Part shown: one piece after another, positions 57,502 through 64,000 of the stretch
How the letters are laid out: the number at the start of each line of letters is the position of its first letter
Numbering within the stretch: position 1 is the stretch's first letter
DNA from: Perkinsela sp. pyNocScin1
Taxonomy: Eukaryota > Euglenozoa > Kinetoplastea > Prokinetoplastida > Perkinselidae
Length of the DNA stretch: 64,000 nt
Direction: 5' to 3'
Assembly: GCA_964019655.1 (NCBI GenBank)
Contig: CAXHTR010000001.1
Location: forward strand, 62,001-126,000
Program-made: the position numbers and the translations under genes
Notes under the pieces: model-generated
The model's database searches: none
What the model was told of the DNA's origin: nothing
Seen by the model: the letters and a program-made list of their open reading frames with translations, nothing else

Positions 57502-58293
57502 CTACGCCGAAATGAGCATCACAGATATCCAAAACTGAATCAGCCACATGGACGCCGGGTACGTGTAGGTCGACACTGCGTCGAAGAATGGCTTCGTCGC
57601 GATAGCCTTCGCTTGCGCATATTCGACAGTTGTACGAGAATATTCCCCTCCCAGCTGCACACCAACGCGACTGTATCTACCAATAATACTAACAAACCGC
57701 ACAAAAGCCCCGCGGACGCCGAGGACCGACAGCAGCCAGTAGACGCCGAGCCGCGAGAGGCAGATGTGTGCGCATACACCGAGGAAAATGGCCCGCGCGA
57801 CTGCCTCGACCTTGTCCTCCGTCCACTGGATGCGCTGGAGCGCCCGGATGTGGCCGACGGCGCTCTGCAGCGTCAGCTCGATGCGCTTGTGCTGTTCGCT
57901 CAGCAGGGAGAACTGCTCAGTGTTCGTCTTAATAATCGAAATGTTCTGCGCCGTCCGGTCGATCTCAGACTGGAGGATCCGCTTGAGGCGCGCCTCTGTG
58001 CTTTCTGCCTCTCGCGGGCTCCCTGTCACAGCCTCGCGCTTCACCTGTGCAGCAAGCGCAATGACCTTGTGGAAGAGCGGCTGGAGGTCTTGGACGAAGC
58101 GGATGCGCTCGTCTGGGCGCATTTCGCTCTGCTTGCCGTCGAGGTAGGCGTGTTCCTTTTGCAAAGTGAAAATCTCAGTGCTGTCTGGGGCGCGGCGCGC
58201 TTGAGTCTCTGAATTTGTCAAATCTTGGTGATATATTTCCAGAATCCCATCAAAGCGGCGCAGGCGCAGTGTCAGCTCAGAATCAGTCGGCAT
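57502..58293 (-). CDS. Sec20/BNIP1-like SNARE protein (putative)
   Basis: Encodes 263 residues. The N-terminal half is charged and helical. Residues about 110-165 look like a Qb SNARE helix of the Sec20 type (ILQSEIDRTAQNISIIKTNT, then EQFSLLSEQHKRIELTLQSA). A membrane region begins at about residue 175 (AIFLGVCAHICLSRLGVYWL). Sec20 acts in Golgi-to-ER retrograde fusion. The C-terminus is longer than usual, with a second hydrophobic stretch (PASMWLIQFWISVMLISA), which standard Sec20 lacks. The start is the ATG at 58293. The assignment rests on helix pattern, not on a unique motif. Confidence 0.55.
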   Translation of the reverse strand: MPTDSELTLRLRRFDGILEIYHQDLTNSETQARRAPDSTEIFTLQKEHAYLDGKQSEMRPDERIRFVQDLQPLFHKVIALAAQVKREAVTGSPREAESTEARLKRILQSEIDRTAQNISIIKTNTEQFSLLSEQHKRIELTLQSAVGHIRALQRIQWTEDKVEAVARAIFLGVCAHICLSRLGVYWLLSVLGVRGAFVRFVSIIGRYSRVGVQLGGEYSRTTVEYAQAKAIATKPFFDAVSTYTYPASMWLIQFWISVMLISA

Positions 58294-58411
58294 TGGCACT
58301 CTTCGAACATTTTCAAGTTTTCAGAAAAAAGAAATTTCTTTTAACTGTCTTGCCAATGGCTTTTCACGCAAAAATCCTTCGAAAGATAAACACACACTGG
58401 CCATGCAGACC

Positions 58412-59236
58412 TCACGCACTCTCCTCCTTTTTCACTGCTGGGGCGTAGAGCCGCATTTCCTCGACGGAGAGCCCGCCCGCGTTCTGGCGCAGGATCGCGC
58501 TGACATAGCTCGGGTTCGTCTTGTTCATCGCCTTGAACATCTTGCGGACCTCGACGCGCGAGCGCTCCGGAAAAGCCTTGGCGATGCTCGTGAAGTCGAG
58601 GCCGAACTGCTGCAGGCAGCGCACCAGAAGCTTTTTCTCCGCGATCGACCAGCTCGGCGCGCGCGGCTTGCGGTTGCGCCGCATTGTCTGGATCATCGCG
58701 TCCCAGCGGAACGTGTCGGTGCCCTCTGTGAATTTGCGCATCTCGGCGTCGGTGACGGTGTGCGGCAGGCTGCTCGCGCCGAGCGCTTCTTCGAAACTCA
58801 TCGCGTCCTGCGTGCCCGTCGGCGGGGCCTCGACGGGCTCAGGGCGCTGGGTGGTAACCATGCCGCCGCGCACCCCAGAGGTCCGGCGCGGCTTCTTCCA
58901 GTTCTGGAGGATGTCGTCGATGCTCTGGCTGTACTGTTTGCGCAGATCCGCTTGATTGTTTTCTGTTGCGGCCTCGATGGAACGGTCACTGCCTTCTATT
59001 GTCGTCGGGACGCCTTGTGTGGTTGGCTGCGTCTCAGTGTGTGCTGGGGATGCCTCTGGGATAGGTTGTTGAGACATCGCAGGTGCCTGGGCCTCTGGGA
59101 CAGTTGGCTGCGGCACGACTGGCGCCTGGGTCGCTGGGATGATGCTCTCGAGCGTTCGCGGGGGCGCCGGGGCCTCGCTGGTGCTCGGGGTCGGCGGCAG
59201 TGCCTCCCCGAAGGCCTCAACGAAGTCAAAGTCCAT
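58412..59236 (-). CDS. BDP1: TFIIIB subunit BDP1 (SANT domain)
   Basis: Encodes 274 residues. The SANT domain near residues 190-250 reads PSWSIAEKKLLVRCLQQFGL, then DFTSIAKAFPERSRVEVRKM, the form specific to BDP1 (B''), where it replaces the usual Myb pattern. The extended SANT start (DTFRWDAMIQTMRRNRKPR) is also present. The N-terminal half is Pro/Ala/Thr-rich and disordered. BDP1 joins TBP and BRF1 on Pol III promoters (tRNA, 5S). The protein is much shorter than human BDP1 and about half of the yeast one. The start at 59236 (MDFDFVEAFGEAL) is chosen; the upstream frame is low-quality sequence. Confidence 0.87.
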   Translation of the reverse strand: MDFDFVEAFGEALPPTPSTSEAPAPPRTLESIIPATQAPVVPQPTVPEAQAPAMSQQPIPEASPAHTETQPTTQGVPTTIEGSDRSIEAATENNQADLRKQYSQSIDDILQNWKKPRRTSGVRGGMVTTQRPEPVEAPPTGTQDAMSFEEALGASSLPHTVTDAEMRKFTEGTDTFRWDAMIQTMRRNRKPRAPSWSIAEKKLLVRCLQQFGLDFTSIAKAFPERSRVEVRKMFKAMNKTNPSYVSAILRQNAGGLSVEEMRLYAPAVKKEESA

Positions 59237-59306
59237 TCTGTTCTGTACAAAGTGATTTGAGACAAAAATATCGAAAAAGTATGCGAAAACTCTGAAAGTC
59301 CCCAAA

Positions 59307-59630
59307 TTACTCCTCGTCGTCTTCGTCGGCGGCGGTATCCACATGCTTGAGCTTCATCGCGTACATCCCTGGGATGAGTTCGCCCTCGAGGCCGTTGTAG
59401 CGGCACACCCACGAGTTCGCCGTCGACAGCACGCCCAGCGAGCCCTCAAACTCTCTCGTGACGCGGCGGTTCAGCTCGGCGCCGGCGTAGCCCTTCTCGC
59501 GGTCCGGCTCGCAGTTTGGGCAGCCGCGCTTGCGCCAGGTCTCCACTGGCTGGATCACGCGGCACGTCTTGCACGCGCGGAGGCCGGACTTGGGGGTTGG
59601 CGGGTAAAGGGCGTCAGTCACTGGTTCCAT
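59307..59630 (-). CDS. SPT4: Transcription elongation factor SPT4
   Basis: Encodes 107 residues. The zinc finger is LRACKTCRVIQPVETW, then GCPNCEPDRE (four cysteines). The NGN-contact part follows (REFEGSLGVLSTANSWVCRY, then LIPGMYAMKL), as in SPT4. With SPT5 it forms DSIF, which controls Pol II (and in some lineages Pol I) elongation. Length is normal (about 100-117). The start at 59630 (MEPVTDALYPPTPKSG) is the best ATG. The C-terminus is acidic (DTAADEDDEE). The gap to BDP1 is only 70 bp. Confidence 0.93.
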   Translation of the reverse strand: MEPVTDALYPPTPKSGLRACKTCRVIQPVETWRKRGCPNCEPDREKGYAGAELNRRVTREFEGSLGVLSTANSWVCRYNGLEGELIPGMYAMKLKHVDTAADEDDEE

Positions 59631-59741
59631 CAGAGGGGCATGAAGTTGATAGAAGAGCAAACAAAGTGATGAATTGATACGAAGTGAAGCAGTACGAAAT
59701 TCTAAGAAAATTCATGAGTGCGAGAAGTACATTTTGAAGAG

Positions 59742-60536
59742 TTACCGCCGACTTGGGGGGACATACCGCCCTGGCTTGACCGGTTCTGGCGCAGGCGCTG
59801 CTGCAGGCTGCGCCGCCTCCTGTACGACAGGCGCTGGACTTGCCACCGGCCTCTGAGAGTCACTCGCTGCGAGCGCACCAGTCGCTCCTGTCCGCCCACG
59901 GGCCACGAACTTCTTTGGGCCCTCCTCGGCCTTCGGCGGTGCCTCTGGGATGGCCTGGGTGACTTCGAGGGACGCCATTTTTGTCTCAAGTGTGTTCGCA
60001 GTAGTCGCTGGGCGTGCGAGGGGCTGTGCAGCGACGATATCCTTTCGCTCGCCGGCAGCGACTGCCCCAGTGGCGCCGCTCTTGCCGCGGGCCACAAACT
60101 TCTTCGGGCCTTCTGGTGCTGCTGGCACTGGCACAGGCGCCGGCACTGCTGGGCTCGCCGTGGGTGGGCTGACTGGGCTCGGGGTCTCGGCGCCGAGCTG
60201 CTGCCACTTGATGTTGTCGATGCCTGTGGCCTTGCCGCGCGCGCGGAAGACAGCCGGCTTTTTTTCAGGCTGTTCCTTCTCGGTAAAGATCGGCGCCTTC
60301 GCCGTCGACCACTCGGCGCTGCGGGTGTCGCGGCCGATGTCGACGGGCGCCTCGGCCTCCGTCGCGAGCTCGGCCGGCACAGCGGCCTTGCCCGCGCTCA
60401 TCGAGATCTTGACGGTCTGCGCCTCAAAGTTGGTCTCGCCCGAGAGCGCGTTGGTGAACGTGCTCAGGCCGCCCTTGGCTTTGTCGGCCTTCTTCTTGTC
60501 CGCCTTGGCGAAGAGCGCTGCTAACTTGTCTGCCAT
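59742..60536 (-). CDS. CDV3-like low-complexity protein (putative)
   Basis: Encodes 264 residues. The N-terminus MADKLAALFAKADKKKADKA resembles the FFAKRDKKKKK start of CDV3 proteins, and the end KPGRYVPPSRR resembles their GVYRPPGAR block. A conserved Trp lies in AEWSTAKAPIF. The middle is Ala/Pro/Val-rich and has an internal duplication: GPKKFVARGKSGATGAVAA and GPKKFVARGRTGATGALAA about 60 residues apart, with a third partial copy (AVFRARGKATGID). CDV3 is a cytosolic protein of unclear function. YVPP-type ends also occur in translation factors, so a translation-linked protein is an alternative. Confidence 0.55.
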   Translation of the reverse strand: MADKLAALFAKADKKKADKAKGGLSTFTNALSGETNFEAQTVKISMSAGKAAVPAELATEAEAPVDIGRDTRSAEWSTAKAPIFTEKEQPEKKPAVFRARGKATGIDNIKWQQLGAETPSPVSPPTASPAVPAPVPVPAAPEGPKKFVARGKSGATGAVAAGERKDIVAAQPLARPATTANTLETKMASLEVTQAIPEAPPKAEEGPKKFVARGRTGATGALAASDSQRPVASPAPVVQEAAQPAAAPAPEPVKPGRYVPPSRR

Positions 60537-60653
60537 TGTTCAGTATAACTGGCGCGTGCCAGGGGTAATTGGCACTGAAAAGGGAAAATATGGGAATGAG
60601 AGAAGAGGAAGGATTGAGAGAAAATGTTTCGACTCGACATTGTAGAGAAGCGC

Positions 60654-60962
60654 TCATGCAGGCAGATTAGACCGAATGAAGTCATCCTCAAAAGGTAGGT
60701 ACTGGCACAGTACTCCAACCTGGTCCCAGGAATCAAAATTTCTGAGCGACATTGTCACTGTATCATTGAGACGAGGCGGACCCCATGCTTGGACTTCTGG
60801 GCTTAAATGTCCATGAGATTCGTATTTTACTGATTCGCTGATCGTGGTCTCTTGACTTCGGAAATCTTTCCTCTTTCCTAGTAAAAGAATCGCAGCATAC
60901 TTTTTTGCTTTGCCCCTTGCCAATGCATCTGAAGCACTTCTGAACAGATTTCCTTTACTCAT
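60654..60962 (-). other. Open frame in phase after the stop of the next gene upstream
   Basis: A 102-codon frame (MSKGNLFRSASDALARGKAK, then KYAAILLLGKRKDFRSQ). It is in the same frame as the gene at 60972-61805 and separated from it only by the TGA stop and three codons (Val-Glu-Ser). It may be a readthrough extension, a separate small gene, or chance. No family is recognised. Confidence 0.35.
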
Positions 60963-60971
60963 CGATTCGAC

Positions 60972-61805
60972 TCATATCGACGAACGACCACTCGGTATAA
61001 TCTTTGGTATGTCCTCGTACGTATCAACCGGCGCAAACTTGCCATTGTCCCGAATATATTCGAAGAGAATCTCCACGCGGCGCTTCAGGTGATCGAGGGT
61101 CCCGGGGAGGTACCCCGTGTACAGCGAGGCGTAGTTTTTCAAGATCGCGGGGAGCATTGTCAAAAACCGCAGGAGGTACTCGACTGGCAGAAAGCACAAA
61201 AAGTAGCTGAGCTGGTAGCGAATGGCCATCGGCCCGCGCCGCAGGCGCTCGCAGAAGACGTGCGCGTCGGAGATGCCGCGGCATTTCGCAAAGTCTTCGC
61301 TCTTGACCGTTTTGATGTTCGCAGTGCGCTGGATGGCTTTTTGGCGCGCGGCGAGGAGGTCGTGCTCGGCCGTAGAGGTCGCGAGCCCGAGCAGGTAGAC
61401 GCTGCCGAGTAAGTCTTTCAGAAAATTGACTGTGAGCACTGTGGCAGCGGCATCCGCTTCAGTTTTGTCGCGTCGCTCCATCTCCCGCCGTGCCGCCTCA
61501 AGGACCCCGCCAGTACTCGAGTGGATGGGACTGTCTGCCGCAATCGTGTGGGCCTCGCGCTTGCCCAGGGACGTGACCTCGGGCGCCTCGGCTGGGCACG
61601 GCGAGAGCATTGGCCACGGCGGGACGCGGCTTTGGTCTCTGGCCAGCTCGCACGCGGTTTTGACGACGTTGAGGAGCTCCTGGGGGAAATCGAGTGTGAG
61701 TTCTGCGTGGCACGACGTCTCGTGAAAGTTCGGGAGCTCGAAAGGCTGGGCGTCAGCCTCTGCTGACTTGGCTACATTCGTATTGGTGTCGCTATCGATT
61801 TCCAT
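60972..61805 (-). CDS. Unrecognised 277-residue protein
   Basis: Encodes 277 residues. Residues 1-120 are polar and disordered (MEIDSDTNTNVAKSAEADAQ). Residues 125-270 are helical with conserved-looking hydrophobic stretches (VLTVNFLKDLLGSVYLLGLA, RYQLSYFLCFLPVEYLLRFL, LPAILKNYASLYTGYLPGTL). The hydrophobic parts are amphipathic more than membrane-spanning. It ends IIPSGRSSI followed by TGA; the same frame then continues open for 105 codons. No domain could be named. Confidence 0.65.
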   Translation of the reverse strand: MEIDSDTNTNVAKSAEADAQPFELPNFHETSCHAELTLDFPQELLNVVKTACELARDQSRVPPWPMLSPCPAEAPEVTSLGKREAHTIAADSPIHSSTGGVLEAARREMERRDKTEADAAATVLTVNFLKDLLGSVYLLGLATSTAEHDLLAARQKAIQRTANIKTVKSEDFAKCRGISDAHVFCERLRRGPMAIRYQLSYFLCFLPVEYLLRFLTMLPAILKNYASLYTGYLPGTLDHLKRRVEILFEYIRDNGKFAPVDTYEDIPKIIPSGRSSI

Positions 61806-62142
61806 AGTCAGCGCATTGGAAAGTAGATTAGATGGGAAAGAGACCTGATAGAGAGATACAGCGCACAGAACTCGGGATTATGTGATTTAAGAAATGGGTG
61901 CGAAACTAATCAAGTGTTATCGACTTTTGACTGACGTGAATAGTTGGACTGAGTGAGTTGTGCCAAGAAATTCCAACATTGGCCCAGCGTTGCTTATTCC
62001 GAAGACTTTACTTGGAATGGACATCGAATAAAAGACATCATATTTCGACTGACCAGTGCTCCACTCATTTAACATCGTCACGCTTTACTTTACTTGTAAG
62101 CCTTTTCGTGTAATACTCACCAGCCAGCCACCCTCTCTCCTC
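61806..62142. other. Intergenic gap, no gene seen
   Basis: About 340 bp, A+T-richer than the neighbours; no motif recognised. Confidence 0.5.
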
Positions 62143-62826
62143 TTAGATTACAAACGTCAGCACAACGAGAATGATGAGAATGACCATGAGTATCGCGATA
62201 GCGCCGAGCTTCTGGCCCTTGGAGGCCTCCGCGAGCAGCCGGTCGACGCGCTTGTTCGCGCGCTGGAGCCGCCCCGTGAGCCGGTTGATGCGGCTGTCGA
62301 GGCCCTCGCGCGCCGCCTCGTCCTCGACGAGCGACACAGCGATGTCGTCCGCCGTCTTCTTCACGCGCTTGACGCTCTTGTGGATCATGTCGATGTCCGC
62401 CTCCTGCTGCGCGCGCATCGCCTGCTGGCGGCCGATCTCGCCGCGCAGAAACTCGTTGGGCTCTTTGGACTCGCGCAGGGCGTCCTGCAGGCTGACGCGC
62501 TGCGGCTCTTCGACAGATCTCTCTCGGACAGCCCGGAAAAACTTTTTCTCGGCGTAGAGCAGCCGGTCCTTGGCGTCATCGACGAAGCCGTGGCGGTTCT
62601 GGATCTCCTCGATGGGGAGGTTGAGGGCGCGCAGGGCCTCGACGTTGTCCAGGCTGAGCTTGAGTGCCCGCGTGTCGTCGCGGAGGCGGCCGATGCGCTC
62701 GTTGATGCGCTGCTGGAGGTCGGCCTGCTGGCCCGGCCCCGCAGCTTCAAAGTCGCGCACGAGCTGCGAGAGCTCGAGGAGGGCACAATTCATAGCAGAT
62801 CGGGCACTTGGGTACGGGTCTTTCAT
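62143..62826 (-). CDS. Syntaxin-6-like Qc-SNARE
   Basis: Encodes 227 residues. The start MKDPYPSARSAMNCALLELS matches the N-terminal helix of syntaxin-6/Tlg1 proteins (DPF...V...A). A three-helix region follows (RIGRLRDDTRALKLSLDNVE). The Qc SNARE helix is at about residues 145-200, with its central Gln in AMRAQQEADIDMIHKSVKRV and VEDEAAREGLDSRINRL. It ends in a tail anchor (AIAILMVILIILVVLTFVI) with no lumenal part. Syntaxin 6 works in endosome-to-Golgi fusion. Length is near the 255 of the human protein. It is the second SNARE-like gene within 5 kb. Confidence 0.8.
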   Translation of the reverse strand: MKDPYPSARSAMNCALLELSQLVRDFEAAGPGQQADLQQRINERIGRLRDDTRALKLSLDNVEALRALNLPIEEIQNRHGFVDDAKDRLLYAEKKFFRAVRERSVEEPQRVSLQDALRESKEPNEFLRGEIGRQQAMRAQQEADIDMIHKSVKRVKKTADDIAVSLVEDEAAREGLDSRINRLTGRLQRANKRVDRLLAEASKGQKLGAIAILMVILIILVVLTFVI

Positions 62827-62953
62827 TCTGAGGTGTGCAGTCTTTCACTGGATAGGGTCATTCGATACAAAATCGAAAGTGGAAACTTCTACATCTCAAA
62901 TTTCTTTTCAATTGAGAAAAAGGCAATCTGGTTATGCTACACCACCCAATAGT

Positions 62954-63418
62954 CTAATAGCCAAGGTTCTCCTTAAAGCCGATGCCCATATTGATCGACC
63001 CCTGATTGAGAACCTGAAAGTCTTTGCGCTTGCGTCGCGTGATGTAAAAAGTCAGCGAGACGACGATTCCAGCCATGAAGTACCATGGGATCGTCATATT
63101 GATGCGCGTGATCGCGCGGGGATCCATGTGGCCTGCGGCGAAGGTGTACCAGTGGAAGACGGACTCGATGTGGCGGTATGGAACGTGGACCTGGCCATTC
63201 GAGTAGGGCTTGAGGTGGTCCTCCTCGAACTGGCACTTGTGGCCTTGGAACTTTTTGACGTAGTGCGCCTCTTTGCTTGGGCCCGGGCAGAGCTTGAGCT
63301 TGCGCTTCGGGTAGCAGATGGCGCTCGGCGCGTAGCCGATATCCTCTGTGGGCCGGGTGGCCGGCTGGAAGAGGTAGTCAGTCTTCGCGGCCGCGGCTCC
63401 GGCTGCGCTCCGTGCCAT
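62954..63418 (-). CDS. One-pass mitochondrial-type membrane protein
   Basis: Encodes 154 residues from the ATG at 63418 (MARSAAGAAAAKTDYLFQPA); an ATG six codons earlier (63436) is also possible. The start is Ala/Arg-rich, like a presequence. A Cys/Lys-rich part follows (CYPKRKLKLCPGPSKEAHYV), and one membrane helix lies near residues 115-133 (WYFMAGIVVSLTFYI), with basic residues after it (TRRKRKDF). It resembles accessory subunits of inner-membrane respiratory complexes in protists, but no family can be named. The C-terminus is short and probably faces the matrix or intermembrane space. Confidence 0.65.
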   Translation of the reverse strand: MARSAAGAAAAKTDYLFQPATRPTEDIGYAPSAICYPKRKLKLCPGPSKEAHYVKKFQGHKCQFEEDHLKPYSNGQVHVPYRHIESVFHWYTFAAGHMDPRAITRINMTIPWYFMAGIVVSLTFYITRRKRKDFQVLNQGSINMGIGFKENLGY

Positions 63419-63436
63419 CGCTGATATTCGAATCAT

Positions 63437-64000
63437 TGTTACGATATTTTCAAATTAGAGGAAAATGGCGTACGGTGGGTGTGGATAACGAAAGAAAAAT
63501 ACGATTTGAAGGATTTTATTACTATCAGGTAGTACCTACAGTGCCAAGGCAAGTATTAGAGGAATAAATTCGCGACATGATGCGTAATTATTGAAAGGTT
63601 CACGTCGAGCACTGTTACGCTGCAGTGTTACTTCGACTGCTAATCTCGACTGCCCCCAAATTCTGGGCCACTTCATACACTGGTTGGTTCTTCGTCGATT
63701 TGCTTCCTCGGGGTCACTGCATCGCAGACTAAGCCCCGAAAACACCTGTTTTTGGAGCCTGAGAAACACGTACATAGAGGGAACTATGGCGAGTTTTCCG
63801 ACGTACGAAGTGCAGTTACCCCTTGGCTCACCTTTGACGCACGGAGGCTCAAATTCGGACACGATACGCACAGTCAATCTGCTGGCTACGAGCGCGTACG
63901 CATCTTTGGCTTGCTCCATTACTTGTGAATCAATGCTACTTGCACGATACGCTTGCTGGCTGCTGGAGGGCTACTGACCCATGATTTCGAGCCTCCGGCA
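63437..64000. other. Window end; one doubtful minus-strand frame
   Basis: About 560 bp. A 127-codon minus frame at 63536-63919 starts with ATG and ends in a hydrophobic tail (FIPLILALAL), but it has no recognisable motif, and a plus frame of like length overlaps it. The downstream gene, if any, lies outside the window. No tRNA structure could be built from the last bases. Confidence 0.3.

Noticed and set aside
63536-63977. Overlapping 127- and 128-codon frames on both strands
   Set aside because: Neither shows a family motif, so no gene is called; the region is listed only as a doubtful end piece.

Overview
The window is nuclear DNA of a unicellular eukaryote. It carries eukaryote-only genes: ribosomal protein eS28, a DNAJC21/Jjj1-type J protein, Pol III factor BDP1, SPT4, two SNARE-like proteins, an SLC25 mitochondrial carrier, COA6, and pentatricopeptide-type mitochondrial proteins. 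No gene needs an intron to read through. All 26 well-supported intact protein genes lie on the minus strand, from 126 to 63.4 kb. Several have a pyrimidine tract and AG just before the ATG. This resembles the one-direction, intron-poor gene arrays of Euglenozoa (kinetoplastids and relatives). That placement is an inference: eS28 itself looks generic, and no spliced-leader gene or other decisive marker was seen.

Region 1 (0.1-15 kb) is a tandem array of ten intact genes and one frameshifted gene. They encode leucine-rich repeat (LRR) proteins with a very short hydrophobic N-terminus, a shared N-terminal cap and 7-15 repeats of about 23 residues. The products look exported and soluble. Two neighbours (10983-12329 and 12475-13821) are both 448 residues and are recent tandem duplicates.

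Region 2 (15.5-42 kb) is a graveyard of DNA transposons: IS30-like elements, Tc1/mariner-like elements (one with DD37E spacing) and ZBED5/SCAND3-type hAT elements, plus short dispersed and tandem repeats. Every transposase remnant reads on the plus strand, opposite to the host genes. Embedded here are one intact LRR gene (25998-27314), a plus-strand protein arginine methyltransferase-like copy with an internal direct duplication (21.24-22.68 kb), and two unrecognised open frames (27.7-30.1 kb).

Region 3 (42-63.4 kb) is a dense, GC-rich, minus-strand array of conserved genes. By likely role they cover cytosolic ribosomes (eS28, Jjj1-like), mitochondrial gene expression and respiration (two PPR-type proteins, a 900-residue helical protein, COA6, an SLC25 carrier, a one-pass mitochondrial-type protein), transcription (BDP1, SPT4), vesicle fusion (Sec20-like, syntaxin-6-like), a CDV3-like protein and an enlarged ALKBH6-type oxygenase. 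No functional operon is evident. No tRNA, rRNA or CRISPR array could be supported.
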